DNA of 46,965 nucleotides from Aggregatilineales bacterium (lineage in GTDB: Bacteria > Chloroflexota > Anaerolineae > Aggregatilineales > Ch27): NCBI GenBank assembly GCA_029976025.1, contig JARKNX010000120.1:1-46965 (forward strand), read 5' to 3'. The notes beneath the pieces are model-generated. The model was not told the origin of the DNA. It saw only the letters and a program-made list of their open reading frames with translations, and made no database searches. Position numbers and translations under genes: made by a program. Shown piece after piece: positions 7,386-18,066 of this stretch (position 1 is its first letter; each line of letters opens with the position of its first letter).

Positions 7386-7607
7386 ATGATCGCTGCACAG
7401 CGCTACTACGGAATTGTGCGAGAGTACCACCCTGCCCGCGGCCAGGGCCTGATCGAGATGGAAGGGTCCTGTGCCGAGGTGTTCGTACGCTATAGTGCTA
7501 TTCTGGGAGAGGGCATCCGGATTCTTAAATCCGGGCAAAGAGTATCTTTTGAATTGGAACAGGATCAGCGGGGGTTGAGCGCGCTGCGCGTCCTCTGCTG
7601 CGAATAG
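7386..7607 (+). CDS. Divergent cold-shock-domain protein
   Basis: A 73-residue protein covering a single cold-shock (OB-fold) domain, the usual CspA length. The alignment by eye is clear: GIVREYHPARGQGLIEM stands where CspA has GTVKWFN..KGFGFI, VFVRYSAI matches VFVHFSAI, and GEGIRILKSGQRVSFELEQD matches the loop and strand 4. The RNA-contacting aromatics are mostly lost: W and F of strand 1 become E and H/P, the two RNP1 Phe become Gln-Gly and Leu, and His-Phe of RNP2 become Arg-Tyr. It may bind nucleic acid differently or bind another ligand. The ATG follows GGAGAGG with 8 nt spacing. A terminator follows, and RNase J lies next downstream on the same strand. Confidence 0.8.
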   Translation: MIAAQRYYGIVREYHPARGQGLIEMEGSCAEVFVRYSAILGEGIRILKSGQRVSFELEQDQRGLSALRVLCCE

Positions 7608-7638
7608 AATTCTGGCATTTCCACCCTCTGTGACCTGG

Positions 7639-7669
7639 CCTGCATGGTTTGCAGGTTCTTTGTGTTTTG
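7639..7669 (+). terminator. Rho-independent terminator of the cold-shock-type gene
   Basis: A CCTGCA/TGCAGG stem (7639-7644 with 7650-7655, 5 nt loop) is followed by TTCTTTGTGTTTTG. It lies 31 bp after the stop codon. Confidence 0.65.
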
Positions 7670-7950
7670 TGGAACCAGATGTGAACAGGAGGGGCCCGAC
7701 GGTCTGTTGTGACGTCGCGCCTGGAAGCTGTCCCCGGGAGGATTAGCGGGATCGTTGCTGTGCCAGCGGAATAAGGCCGGCCGGGTCGGGCGAAGGGGCA
7801 AGGGGTTTAAGCTCCTTGCCTGCGCCCCGATCCCTTGCCTGATTCCTGCGTCGATACCCCTGTTTGACATTCGGACCTGTAGCGGCTCTGCCGATAAATT
7901 TCTTGATTCTTTTGGCCTGTCTCAAAGTTCTCGTATTTCAGGAGTGAAAC
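7670..7950 (+). promoter_or_regulatory. RNase J upstream region with a hairpin
   Basis: The region holds no gene. It contains a GGCAAGG/CCTTGCC hairpin (7797-7803 with 7814-7820) and a TTGACA at 7864-7869 for which I find no good -10 box at 16-18 bp. In other bacteria RNase J and RNase E messages can be controlled through their leaders; nothing here proves that. I see no known riboswitch. Confidence 0.3.
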
Positions 7951-9609
7951 ATGAGCAATACCCTGCGTATCATCCCCATCGGGGGGCTGGGGGAAGTTGG
8001 CAAGAACATGATGGCGATCGAGTACGACCATAAGGTACTCGTTATCGACGCCGGCCTGATGTTCCCCGAAAGCGACATGCTGGGGATCGACTATATCTTC
8101 CCCGATTTTCCGTACCTGCTGGACCGTGACGATCTCGATCTGCTGGCGATCCTGATCACGCACGGCCATGAGGACCACTGCGGCGCGCTGACCCATGTGC
8201 TGGAGAAGCTGCCGACTTCCCCGCCGGTCTACGCCACGCGCCTGACGGGCGGGCTGCTGGAGGTCAAGCTCAAGGCGGCCAAGCTGTTCGGGCAGGTCAG
8301 GCTGCACATCTTCGAAGCGGGCGACCTTCTCAGGTTCGGCCCGTTCACCGTCGAGCCGTTTCATCAGGCGCACAGCATCCCCGACAGCGTGGGCTTCGGC
8401 ATCACCACGCCGGCCGGCCTGATCATCCATACCGGAGACTTCAAGTTCGACTACACGCCCACCGACGGCCATCCGCCTGATTTCGCCAAACTGGCGGAAT
8501 TCGGCGGGCGGGGCGTCCTGGCGCTGATGAGCGACAGCACCAACGCGCTCAGGGCTGGCTGGACGCCGTCGGAGTCAGCCATCGACGAAGGCTTTGAGCG
8601 CGTCTTTCGCGGGGCCGCGGGCCGCATCATCGTCGCCACCTTCGCCTCCCATATCAGCCGCATCCAGCAGGCCGCCAACGCCGCCCGGCGGCACGGCCGT
8701 AAGGTCGCCGTGACCGGCTTCAGCATGGTGGAAAATCTGAAGATGGCGACCAGACTCGGCTACCTGAACCTGCCGCCGGACCTGGTGATCCCGCTGGATC
8801 AGGTGGGCAGTCTGCCGCCGGACAAAATCCTGATCCTGTCCACCGGCACCCAGGGCGAGCCTTCCGCCGTGCTCAGTCGGCTGGCTCAGGGCCGCCACCA
8901 GCAGCTCAAGATCGAGCGAGGCGACACCGTGATCATGTCCGCCCATGTCATCCCCGGCAACGAGGAGATGGTCGGTCGCACGGTCAACCGGCTGATCCAG
9001 CGCGGGGCGGACGTGTATTACGACCCGATCGAGCAGGTGCATGTCTCCGGCCACCCCAGCGTAGATGAGCTTAAGCTGATGCTCAACCTGGTCCGTCCCA
9101 AGTACTTCATCCCCATCCACGGCGAGCTGCGCCAGCTAACCCAGCACGCCCGCATTGCCGAAAAGGTCGGCATCCCCCGCGAGAATATCGCCGTGGTCGA
9201 AAATGGGACGCCGGTGGAGTTCACCGATGGCAAGATGACGATCGGGGAACGCCTGCCGGGCGGCTATGTGTTCGTCGATGGGGCGGGCGTAGGTGATGTG
9301 GGGCCTACCGTGCTGCACGATCGGGAGCATCTGGGGCGGGATGGATTCGTCCTGGCGATTGTCACCCTGGATGCTGAGAGCGGCGATCTGCTGCTGGCTC
9401 CTGAGCTGATTTCGCGCGGATTCGTCTATATGCCCGACGCCGAGGACCTGTTCGCCGGGGCGCGGGACCGCATCCTGCAGATCATCAGCGACGACGGCCA
9501 GTCAACCCGGAAGAAACAGGCGGAAAGGATCGAGGCCGCGCTGGAGAAGTTCTTCAGGCAGGAGACAGGCCGCCGGCCGATGGTCTTTGTCCACCTGAAC
9601 GCGGTCTAA
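7951..9609 (+). CDS. rnj: Ribonuclease J
   Basis: A 552-residue metallo-beta-lactamase/beta-CASP ribonuclease of full length. The metal-binding motif HGHEDHCG spans residues 71-78 (H71, H73, D75, H76), and further ligands are H141 in HSIPDS and D163 in HTGDF. The beta-CASP part holds VATFASHISRIQQ (about 228-240) and SAHVIPGN. HVSGHPSVDELKLML then leads into the C-terminal dimerisation domain, ending RRPMVFVHLNAV. RNase J has 5'-to-3' exonuclease and endonuclease activity and drives mRNA decay and rRNA maturation in bacteria without RNase E. The ATG follows AGGAGTGAAAC. It stands alone between a terminator and a converging sugar operon. Confidence 0.97.
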   Translation: MSNTLRIIPIGGLGEVGKNMMAIEYDHKVLVIDAGLMFPESDMLGIDYIFPDFPYLLDRDDLDLLAILITHGHEDHCGALTHVLEKLPTSPPVYATRLTGGLLEVKLKAAKLFGQVRLHIFEAGDLLRFGPFTVEPFHQAHSIPDSVGFGITTPAGLIIHTGDFKFDYTPTDGHPPDFAKLAEFGGRGVLALMSDSTNALRAGWTPSESAIDEGFERVFRGAAGRIIVATFASHISRIQQAANAARRHGRKVAVTGFSMVENLKMATRLGYLNLPPDLVIPLDQVGSLPPDKILILSTGTQGEPSAVLSRLAQGRHQQLKIERGDTVIMSAHVIPGNEEMVGRTVNRLIQRGADVYYDPIEQVHVSGHPSVDELKLMLNLVRPKYFIPIHGELRQLTQHARIAEKVGIPRENIAVVENGTPVEFTDGKMTIGERLPGGYVFVDGAGVGDVGPTVLHDREHLGRDGFVLAIVTLDAESGDLLLAPELISRGFVYMPDAEDLFAGARDRILQIISDDGQSTRKKQAERIEAALEKFFRQETGRRPMVFVHLNAV

Positions 9610-9644
9610 CGCCCGCGCCGCCGGCCAGGATTGCCGGTGTGAAA

Positions 9645-9686
9645 GCATAAAAATAAGAGGAGGCGACTGCCCGGGCAGTCGCCTCC
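9645..9686 (-). terminator. Terminator of the second sugar ABC operon
   Basis: A perfect 28 bp palindrome (9659-9686, 14 bp arms meeting at CCCGGG) is followed on the minus strand by TCTTATTTTTATG. It lies 28 bp after the binding-protein stop codon. RNase J converges from the other side and may use the stem too, although no T-run follows on that strand. Confidence 0.85.
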
Positions 9687-9714
9687 GTGTGTTACTTCGC
9701 GAAGCTGATCCGGC

Positions 9715-10764
9715 CTAATCTTCCGGGACGGTCGGCAGGTTGTTATCGTATTCCGGGAAGCCGGCTATGGGGGTGGTCCACAGGTCGCCGGCCAGGTAAG
9801 CGGCCAGGTTGTCCGGCGTCACCACGACCGACGGGGTCAGGGTGATCTGCGGCACTTCCTCACCGGCGAAGTGAGCGGCCATGGCGTCGATGACGGTCAC
9901 ACCCATGCGATACGGGTCCACGCCCAGCGTGGCGCTGAACTCGCCACCCGCCAGGAGGTCCAGGGTTGGCTGGTTGCCGTCAATGCCTACGGCGAAAAAG
10001 TCCTCATTGATGACGAGGCCGAGGTCCTGGGCGGCCAGGGCGGCTCCGATAGCCATTTCATCGCTGTTGCCGTAGAACACGTCGATGTCAGGGTGCTGCT
10101 GGAGGGCGATGCCCGCCACTTCCTGACCGCGTGTCCGCAGCCACTCGGCGCTCTGGGACCCGACGACGGTCACGTTCGGGCAGTTCTTCTCCAGGCCGGC
10201 CTCGAAGCCCTGGGTGCGGCGGTGAGAGAAGATGCTCTCGATGCCTTCCAGGATGAAGAGCTGGCCTGTTGTCTCCGCCGCTGTCGTTCCGTACTTGCCG
10301 GCGATCAGCTCGCAGGCGTAAGCTGCCAGCGATTCAGCGCCGCCCCACTGGTCGTAGCCGACATAGGTCACGACCTCGCCCTGGTCGAACGGGGTGATGA
10401 AGTTGTGGGCCAGGATGGGCACGCCGCGCTCGTTGGCGGCCAGGACGGCGGTGATGGCGGAGTCAGTCCCAATCGGGTTGATGCTGATGGCTTCGACGCC
10501 CTTCTCCAGAAGCTGCTCCACGGTGGTGACGAACGCGGCGAAGTCACCTTCGCTGGCCGGCGCCTGCACTTCCAGCGTCCAGCCCAGCTCTGCCGCCCGC
10601 GCCATCGCCCCTTCGACCATCGCGACATGGAACGGGCTGGTCAGCGCCGGCGGCACAAATCCCACATAGTGTGTCTCAGCGTTGTCCTGAGCCATGCCGG
10701 GCCCTATGGGCAGGACCACCAGCACTATGGCGAAAACAGCAAACAGACTGATGATCTTACGCAT
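9715..10764 (-). CDS. Sugar ABC transporter substrate-binding protein (CUT2 type)
   Basis: A 349-residue secreted binding protein of the RbsB-like type 1 family. The signal peptide [19 protein letters not shown] ends before GMAQDN; no lipobox Cys is present. The body shows [58 protein letters not shown] and [11 protein letters not shown]. The ATG at 10764 is chosen because AAGGAGGAGAAG lies just upstream and the signal peptide begins there; the longer frame to 10836 adds a charged tail ahead of it. It is the last gene of the ATPase-permease-binding protein operon. The sugar cannot be told from sequence. Confidence 0.92.
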   Translation of the reverse strand: MRKIISLFAVFAIVLVVLPIGPGMAQDNAETHYVGFVPPALTSPFHVAMVEGAMARAAELGWTLEVQAPASEGDFAAFVTTVEQLLEKGVEAISINPIGTDSAITAVLAANERGVPILAHNFITPFDQGEVVTYVGYDQWGGAESLAAYACELIAGKYGTTAAETTGQLFILEGIESIFSHRRTQGFEAGLEKNCPNVTVVGSQSAEWLRTRGQEVAGIALQQHPDIDVFYGNSDEMAIGAALAAQDLGLVINEDFFAVGIDGNQPTLDLLAGGEFSATLGVDPYRMGVTVIDAMAAHFAGEEVPQITLTPSVVVTPDNLAAYLAGDLWTTPIAGFPEYDNNLPTVPED

Positions 10765-10843
10765 ATAGCTTCTCCTCCTTGGAACAACGGACGTTTTTAC
10801 TTTATTACGCCAGGACATCGGCCCGCCCTGACGCACAACAATC

Positions 10844-11911
10844 TCAGGTTTCTACACGGCGTTTGCCGAGGCGCAGCCACGTGATTTCGCCCTGGCGGAT
10901 CACATCGAGCAGCACCGCCAGCACGATGATCACGCCCACCACGATCTCTTTGGCATTGGACGGCACGCTCAGGTACACCATCCCCTGCTCGACGATGCGA
11001 ATGATGAACACGCCGATCATGGTCCCCCACACCCCGCCCTTGCCGCCGGTCAGGGGCGTGCCCCCGATCACGACGGCGGCTACCGAGATCAGGGTCATGT
11101 TCGTCCCGTTCTGGTAAGCGCCCGATCGCAGCCGGGACATCACCAGCACGCCGGCGATAGCTGCCAGCAAGCCGCTGATGCCGTAGATCATGATTTTGAT
11201 GCGGTTGACGTTGATGCCGGACAGGCGCGAGGCTTCTTCGCCATTCCCGCCAATCGCATAGGCGTAGCGGCCAAAACGCATATGTCGCAAAATCACCCAT
11301 GAGATGGCGTAAATTGTCAGCGCAATCACGAAGGGCATCGGCAGATTCCAGTCGCCCACCAGCGGGATGCGGCTTGTGATGGTGTCGGTGATGCCCTCGC
11401 GCACGATGTTGATGCCCGCCCCGTTGGTCCACACCAGCGAGATGCCCAGCAGGATGCTGCGAAAGCCCAGCGTCACGATCAGGGGGTTCATCCTGAACAG
11501 GGTGATCAGCATCCCCTGGAACAGGCCAATCAGCAGCCCGGCGCTGACGGCGATCAGGACGGCGTAAATTGCCGGGATGCCGTTCGCGACCTGCCCGCCA
11601 GCGATATTGGAGCCGGCGATCAGGATGGCCGCTGTCACGCCGCTGAAGGAGACCATCGCCTCCACCGACAGGTCGATGCCGCCAATCATGATCACGAACG
11701 TCTGCCCACAGGCCACGATGGCGATAGCCGCGGATTCCAGCAGCAGCAGGCCGAGGCTGGTCGGGGAACGAAAAGCCGGGGAAAGGATCAGCAGGAGCAC
11801 AAACAGGAACAGAAATACCAGAAACGGGCCAAGCCCGGCGATTACCCTTCGCAATGTGCCGAGTAAATTTGTGCTTTGTCCTCGGGATTCCACGCCTGAT
11901 TCTGCCGCCAT
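10844..11911 (-). CDS. Sugar ABC transporter permease (RbsC family)
   Basis: A 355-residue polytopic permease of the BPD_transp_2 family. Conserved parts are [20 protein letters not shown] (about 68-87), [19 protein letters not shown] in the cytoplasmic loop, and [20 protein letters not shown], which couples to the ATPase. A polar N-terminal tail of about 25 residues precedes the first membrane segment. The ATG at 11911 is 5 nt after GGGGG; a GTG one codon upstream is possible. It begins 9 bp after the ATPase stop codon. Confidence 0.92.
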   Translation of the reverse strand: MAAESGVESRGQSTNLLGTLRRVIAGLGPFLVFLFLFVLLLILSPAFRSPTSLGLLLLESAAIAIVACGQTFVIMIGGIDLSVEAMVSFSGVTAAILIAGSNIAGGQVANGIPAIYAVLIAVSAGLLIGLFQGMLITLFRMNPLIVTLGFRSILLGISLVWTNGAGINIVREGITDTITSRIPLVGDWNLPMPFVIALTIYAISWVILRHMRFGRYAYAIGGNGEEASRLSGINVNRIKIMIYGISGLLAAIAGVLVMSRLRSGAYQNGTNMTLISVAAVVIGGTPLTGGKGGVWGTMIGVFIIRIVEQGMVYLSVPSNAKEIVVGVIIVLAVLLDVIRQGEITWLRLGKRRVET

Positions 11912-11920
11912 CACCGCCCC

Positions 11921-13459
11921 CTATTCCTGTGCAGCGTTCGCGCTGCCCTGATTTGAATAGCCGGTTGCCAGTTCCATGATCCGCTCCTGGGTGGCCTCTG
12001 CCCGATCCAGGAAGCCCGAAACACGACCCTCGTGGACGACCATGATCCGGTCGCTCATAGCCAGTATCTCCGGCAGCTCTGAGCTGACCATCACCACTGC
12101 GCCGCCCTGCGCGACAAAGGAGTTCATCAGACGGTAGATCTCAACCTTCGCCCCCACGTCGATGCCGCGGGTTGGCTCGTCAAACAGCAGCACACGTGGC
12201 TGCGTGGCGATCCATTTACTGAGCACCACCTTCTGCTGATTGCCGCCGGACAGGTTGCGGACAAGCTGCTCCAGCGACGTGATCTTGATCGCCATGCTGT
12301 CCACATACTTGCTGGCGAGTTCGGTCTCCCGCCGGCGATCGATCAGCATACGCGCCCGAACCAGCGTATCCAGCACGGTGATGGAGATGTTCTGCCGGGT
12401 GGAAAGATGCAGCAGAAGCCCTTGCTGCTTGCGGTCTTCGGTCAGGAGCGCCACGCCGTTGCGGATGGCGTCCCGCGGGTGGTGGATCGTCACGGCCTGG
12501 CCGTTCACGAAGAATTTCCCGCTGTCTATCGGGTCGGCCCCAAAAATTGCGCGCAGCAGCTCCGTCCGCCCGGCGCCCACCAGCCCGGCGACGCCGAGAA
12601 TCTCCCCGGCCCGCACGGAGAAGCTGACATCCTTCAGGCGCGATCCCTGGTTCAACCCCTCAACGCGCAGCAACTCGTTGCCCTGTTCGACGTTTTCCTT
12701 GGGGAACTGCTCGTCGAGGGTGCGCCCGACCATCATGCGGATCAGATCATCCATCGTCATCTCATCGCGCGGGCGGGTGTCGATATACTGGCCGTCGCGC
12801 AGGATGGTGATCCGGTCGCAGATTTCGAACGTCTCTTCCAGATGGTGGCTGATATAGATAACGGCGACGCCGCTGTCCCGCAGCTCATTGATGATCTGGA
12901 ACAGATAGGCGATCTCGGTCAGGCTGAGGGCGGCGGTTGGCTCGTCCATGATGATCAGGTCGGCCTTGTGATGCAGCGCCTTGGCGACCTCGACCATCTG
13001 CGCCTGCCCGACACCCAGTTTGCCCAGCGTCATAGCGGGGTCGATCTCCAGGCGCAGCTTTTGCAGCAGCGTCTGCGAACGGCGGCGCATTTCCGGCCAA
13101 TCCACAAAGGGGCCGCGCATGATCTCGCTGCCCAGGTAGATGTTCTCCATTACGGTGAGGTGGGGTATCTGATTCAGTTCCTGATAGATGGTTGTGATGC
13201 CGGCGATCTGGGCCTGGCGGGGGTTGTTATGGACCACGCGCTGACCCTTGAATATGACCTCCCCTTCGTCAGCCTGATAGACGCCGGACAGAATCTTGAT
13301 CAGGGTGGATTTGCCCGCCCCATTCTCACCTACGATACCGTGGACTTCGCCGGGCCGCACCTGGAGATTGATCCGGTCCAGGGCCAGGACACCGGGAAAT
13401 CGCTTGGTGATACCGCGCATCTCCAGCAGAATAGAGTCGCCATTCTGTTCTGCCATCAT
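11921..13459 (-). CDS. Sugar ABC transporter ATP-binding protein (RbsA/MglA family)
   Basis: A 512-residue protein with two ABC domains in one chain, the hallmark of CUT2 importers. Domain 1 has Walker [17 protein letters not shown], signature [15 protein letters not shown] and Walker [14 protein letters not shown]. Domain 2 has the degenerate loop [16 protein letters not shown], signature [14 protein letters not shown] and [16 protein letters not shown]. Loss of the Walker A Lys in the second domain is normal for this family. It is first in the operon behind a near-consensus promoter at 13605-13634. No regulator gene adjoins this operon, unlike the other two sugar operons here. Confidence 0.95.
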   Translation of the reverse strand: MMAEQNGDSILLEMRGITKRFPGVLALDRINLQVRPGEVHGIVGENGAGKSTLIKILSGVYQADEGEVIFKGQRVVHNNPRQAQIAGITTIYQELNQIPHLTVMENIYLGSEIMRGPFVDWPEMRRRSQTLLQKLRLEIDPAMTLGKLGVGQAQMVEVAKALHHKADLIIMDEPTAALSLTEIAYLFQIINELRDSGVAVIYISHHLEETFEICDRITILRDGQYIDTRPRDEMTMDDLIRMMVGRTLDEQFPKENVEQGNELLRVEGLNQGSRLKDVSFSVRAGEILGVAGLVGAGRTELLRAIFGADPIDSGKFFVNGQAVTIHHPRDAIRNGVALLTEDRKQQGLLLHLSTRQNISITVLDTLVRARMLIDRRRETELASKYVDSMAIKITSLEQLVRNLSGGNQQKVVLSKWIATQPRVLLFDEPTRGIDVGAKVEIYRLMNSFVAQGGAVVMVSSELPEILAMSDRIMVVHEGRVSGFLDRAEATQERIMELATGYSNQGSANAAQE

Positions 13460-13604
13460 TCATCCAATCTGCGTTCAGGTAGTCGAGGGGTTGCCTGGCC
13501 TGTCCGCAATTCGCCCGCCGAGTGCGGGACGTGCTACATCCGGCCGCAACTGGATGGTGATCGGTTTGGGGTGTGGGTTATTTGGATATTCACCAACACT
13601 TGCG

Positions 13605-13634
13605 ACTATATCATGGCCTTGTCAGCACTGTCAA
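13605..13634 (-). promoter_or_regulatory. Strong promoter of the second sugar ABC operon
   Basis: The minus strand reads TTGACA (13629-13634), an 18 bp spacer, then TATAGT (13605-13610). The leader to the ATG at 13459 is about 140 nt. It holds a TTGG...CCAA partial dyad (13582-13596) that might be an operator, though the symmetry is weak. I see no known riboswitch in the leader. Confidence 0.75.
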
Positions 13635-13676
13635 TGCGGTCACACGCCCCGCGTCGCCAGCCGGAGGCGCCAGCAC

Positions 13677-13713
13677 AAAAACAGGTGGCGACTGCCTGAT
13701 TCTCAGCCGCCAC
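13677..13713 (-). terminator. Terminator of the lonC-type operon
   Basis: On the minus strand a 10 bp stem with one G-U pair (13704-13713 with 13685-13694, 9 nt loop) is followed after two bases by TTTTT. It lies about 150 bp beyond the stop of the small gene at 13865 and just upstream of the next operon's promoter. The stretch 13714-13864 between holds nothing else I can recognise. Confidence 0.75.
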
Positions 13714-13864
13714 CAGACACACATTGTGAGCTTCAGACCGCTGGAGGCTGGTTCCGGCCATGACGCTGGCCAGGGCAAAATGTGACTGCCGCGCCCCTGT
13801 CAGATGTTCGGCCCTGTACACGCCCCGACGCCAGATCGGGCCGCCGCAGCGAGCGTGCGGGGAG

Positions 13865-14341
13865 CTACACCCCCTGCGCGCCGAGCATCTGCATCAGCGC
13901 CTGAAGCTGCTCCCCGTAGGCCACTTCCTCGGCGCTGGTCTTGAACATGCCCGTGCCGAACTTGTTCCGCGCCCAGCTTGCCCAGCCCACCAGCCGCGCC
14001 GCGTGGAAAGATACCGCCCCGGCGTCAGCTTCTACCGGCCCGGCGTGCAGGGCGATCTGCTCCACTTCTGAGGCGACGCCCTGGATAGTGCCCAGGGCCA
14101 TCACCGGAATATCGCGGCGGTCCTTGACGCTGGCCGCGGCGCGCTGCACACAGGCCCCCAGCGCGTCGAGGCTGGCAGCCTCCGCCGCTGTCCGCGCCGA
14201 TTCAGGAAGCTGGCACGATTCTAGAATCTGGACAATGGCCGGGTGGGCCTGCTGCCAGACGCAGAAGTCCATGAAGCGCCGCTCTATCTCATCGGGCAGG
14301 TGTTCGGTCCCCAGCAGGTCCAGCAGCGTATGGCGGCTCAT
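13865..14341 (-). CDS. Hypothetical protein co-transcribed with a LonC-type protease
   Basis: A 158-residue, mostly helical soluble protein that I cannot assign to a family. It has two cysteines in the first half (CVWQQAHPAIVQ, ESCQLPES) and one more at CVQRAAASVKDR, and no signal peptide or membrane segment. The start is well supported: AAGGGAGTGAATC precedes the ATG at 14341. It begins 11 bp after the protease stop codon, so the two are made from one message and may work together, for example as adaptor or substrate. It ends the operon ahead of a terminator. Confidence 0.72.
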   Translation of the reverse strand: MSRHTLLDLLGTEHLPDEIERRFMDFCVWQQAHPAIVQILESCQLPESARTAAEAASLDALGACVQRAAASVKDRRDIPVMALGTIQGVASEVEQIALHAGPVEADAGAVSFHAARLVGWASWARNKFGTGMFKTSAEEVAYGEQLQALMQMLGAQGV

Positions 14342-14352
14342 GATTCACTCCC

Positions 14353-16809
14353 TTATCCCACGTTGACAATCGGCGCCGTGAACCCGCGCAGGCTCTGCGC
14401 CAGCGCCCGCAGCCGCTCCTGCACGGCGTGATGGACCGTGCCCGGCGGATAAGAGCCGTCTGGCTGGCGCTGGCCGGCTGGCAGCCCCATCAGCAGCTCG
14501 ACGCCTTCATCAATCGTCCGGATGGCGTAGATGTGAAACTCCCCCCGCCTGACCGCTTCGGTGACTGTATCATCAAGCGTCAGGTTACGGGCGTTGGCCT
14601 GGGGGATGAGCACACCCTGCGACCCGGTCAGGCCGCGGGCGTGGCAGATGTTGAAGAAACCCTCGATCTTCTCGGTGACGCCGCCAATCGGCTGGATCAC
14701 GCCGCGCTGATCCACGGAGCCGGTCACGGCCAGGTCCTGCCGGATGGGCAGCCCCGAAAGCGCCGAGAGCAGGGCGAACAGCTCCGTGCTGGAGGCGCTG
14801 TCGCCCTCGACGCCGCCGTAGTTCTGCTCAAAGGTCAGGCTGGCGGCCAGAGAAAGCGGAAAGTCCTGGGCGTACATGCTGCCCAGGTAGCCGCGCAGGA
14901 TCAGGACGCCCTTGTCGTGAATCGGGCCGGTCATCCTGACCTCACGCTCGATCTGGACGACATCGGTCTGGCCCACATAGACCCGCGCCGTGATGCGGGT
15001 CGGCTGGCCGAAGATATAGTCGCCCAGCGGGATCACGGTCAGGCCGTTGATCTGGCCGACCGCCTCCCCGTCCGTCTCGACGATAATATCGCCTTCCAGA
15101 ATGTCGCGGTGGCTCAATTCCTCGTACAGGTTGCTGCGATAGCGCCGCTCCTCAACGGCCCGGTGGACATCCTCCGGCTCCGTGGTGTCATGCCCGGCGT
15201 GGCGGGCGTAGTAGGCGGCTTCGCGGATCAGGTCGGTGACTTCGCCAAAGCGGGTGCTGATCTTGTTTTGATCGGCGGCCAGCCGTATCCCGTAATCGAC
15301 AACGCGGGCGACCGCCGCTGCGCTGAAGTGCGGCAACTGCTCCTCGTGGCAGCGGGTGGCGATGAAGGTTGCGTACTGGGCCTCGGCCTCGGCGTTGTAG
15401 TCCATCGTCCCGGCGAAGTCGGCCCGGACTTTGAACAGCTCCGGGAAGTCCTCCTCATTCTCGAAGAGGGTGTAATACAGGAACGGACTGCCGAGCATAA
15501 TCACCTTGACGCGCAGAGGGATGGGCGCCGGAGCCAGCATCTGGGTGGTGATCACGCTGGTCCCGCGGCTCTCCGGCTCCTCAATACAGATCTGGCCGGT
15601 ATTGAGGGCACGTTTGAGCGCCTCCCAGGCGAACGGCTGGCTGAGGATATCCAGCGCCCGGATAACCAGATAGCCGCCGTTGGCGCGATGCAGCGCCCCC
15701 GACTTGATCATGGTGAAGTCGGTTGTCAGCGCGCCGTAGCGCATACGGTACTCGATCCGCCCGATCAGGTTCTGATAGGTCGGCAGATCTACCACGACCA
15801 CCGGCGCACCCTGGGCGTCGGGATGCTCCACCAGCAGATTGACGGCGTAGCGGCGCAGCCCGCCCACCCGGCCGGTTATCCCGGACAGCAGCGCTTCCTT
15901 GAGGGACGGCGCCTCGTCCGAGTCTTCCGCGGAATCATCTTTGTGCTCGCCGACGAAATCTTCCACATGGTTCAGCACATCTTCCCGCATCTGCTCCAGA
16001 TGAGTCAGCACGGCCTGGAAATCGGCATACGACTCCTGTAGCGGGCTGAACTGCTCATCCAGAATAGTCGTTGCCTCATCCTTCACCAGCTTCTTATAGG
16101 CTTCCCGGGCCACCTCTTCCAGCTCAGCCGCCTGGCGCATGCTTTCCTCGACCTGGGCTTCCAGCTCCTGACGGCGACTTTCGATCGCGCTCCGCTCCTC
16201 ATCCGTCAGGGCTTCATAGACTTCCGAAGTCATGACCTGATCATCCTTGAGCGGGGCCAGCATCATGCCGGAAGAGGTGGAGCGGATGACAAAGCCCTTC
16301 TCAGACGCGACAGATTGCACCTGCTGAAAGAGCTGATCGCGCTTCTCCTGGAAGCTGCGCTTGAGCGCCTGCGCTTTTTCGTTGAACTGCTGCGATTCAA
16401 AGACGCGCGTGATCTCCGTCTGTAAATGGGCGACCAGGTTCTTCATGTCTTCGACGAACTGCGCCCCTTTGCCCGCCGGCAGGGTCAGGGCAACAGGCTG
16501 GTGGGTTTCTTTGAAGTTATGCACGTACAGGACATCATCGGGCACGGGGGCGTCGCTGGCGCGGGCCTTGATGAAGCGCTCGATCGCCGTCAGCCGCCCG
16601 GTACCGCGCTGCCCCATCACGTAGATGTTGTAGCCGGGGCTGAACATGTCGATGCCGAATTCAATGGAGCGCACGCCGCGCGGCTGGCCGATGATTTCTC
16701 GCGCGGTGGGGAGATCGGCGGTTGTCTTGAACGAAAAATGCGCCGCCGGACAGCGCGACGTAACCTGCTCCGGAGCCAGTGCCAGGGGATGCCGTTTCTT
16801 CTTGGCCAT
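14353..16809 (-). CDS. Lon-family protease, LonC/AAA_32 type
   Basis: An 818-residue protein. The N-terminal half is an AAA_32 type ATPase-like region interrupted by a long charged coiled coil (about 140-290). The C-terminal Lon peptidase domain has the Ser-Lys dyad: Ser in YGGVEGDSASSTE (S671) and Lys in GGVTEKIEGFF (K714). The Walker A position reads GQRGTGR (66-72), so the nucleotide-binding Lys is replaced by Arg, and the Walker B segment GGYLVIRALD lacks the usual acidic pair. As far as I recall, related LonC proteins are ATP-independent peptidases. I chose ATG 16809, 8 nt after GGAGAGG, over the GTG three codons upstream, which is too close to the site. Confidence 0.88.
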   Translation of the reverse strand: MAKKKRHPLALAPEQVTSRCPAAHFSFKTTADLPTAREIIGQPRGVRSIEFGIDMFSPGYNIYVMGQRGTGRLTAIERFIKARASDAPVPDDVLYVHNFKETHQPVALTLPAGKGAQFVEDMKNLVAHLQTEITRVFESQQFNEKAQALKRSFQEKRDQLFQQVQSVASEKGFVIRSTSSGMMLAPLKDDQVMTSEVYEALTDEERSAIESRRQELEAQVEESMRQAAELEEVAREAYKKLVKDEATTILDEQFSPLQESYADFQAVLTHLEQMREDVLNHVEDFVGEHKDDSAEDSDEAPSLKEALLSGITGRVGGLRRYAVNLLVEHPDAQGAPVVVVDLPTYQNLIGRIEYRMRYGALTTDFTMIKSGALHRANGGYLVIRALDILSQPFAWEALKRALNTGQICIEEPESRGTSVITTQMLAPAPIPLRVKVIMLGSPFLYYTLFENEEDFPELFKVRADFAGTMDYNAEAEAQYATFIATRCHEEQLPHFSAAAVARVVDYGIRLAADQNKISTRFGEVTDLIREAAYYARHAGHDTTEPEDVHRAVEERRYRSNLYEELSHRDILEGDIIVETDGEAVGQINGLTVIPLGDYIFGQPTRITARVYVGQTDVVQIEREVRMTGPIHDKGVLILRGYLGSMYAQDFPLSLAASLTFEQNYGGVEGDSASSTELFALLSALSGLPIRQDLAVTGSVDQRGVIQPIGGVTEKIEGFFNICHARGLTGSQGVLIPQANARNLTLDDTVTEAVRRGEFHIYAIRTIDEGVELLMGLPAGQRQPDGSYPPGTVHHAVQERLRALAQSLRGFTAPIVNVG

Positions 16810-16878
16810 GCTGCTCACCTCTCCTCAGTGACGCGCCCGGACCCCGCCCAGCAGTGGGCCTGTGGCGCTCAGTATAGA

Positions 16879-17850
<972 letters not shown>

Positions 17851-17992
17851 AGGTACTTTCCTTAAAAAACGGCACAGACCGCCCATACAGCAGACGATGA
17901 CAGGGTGCAGCCCGGGCGGCCTCCCCCTGGCCGCCAGCGGAGAAGGGGGCGGAGTATCCCCGCCGCACCGGTTTCATCCATCTGCCGGGGCG

Positions 17993-18021
17993 ATTATAAC
18001 GCGGGCCGGCCCGCCGGGCAG
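17993..18021 (-). promoter_or_regulatory. Possible promoter of the epimerase gene
   Basis: TATAAT (17993-17998, minus strand) lacks a good -35 box. A perfect 14 bp GC palindrome (18001-18014) lies between the two elements and could be a regulator site or simply GC-rich sequence at the end of the thiolase transcript. Confidence 0.4.
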
Positions 18022-18066
18022 GAAGCCCCCCGCCGCTGCCGGGCGCAGCCTGCCCCTGAACCCGGC

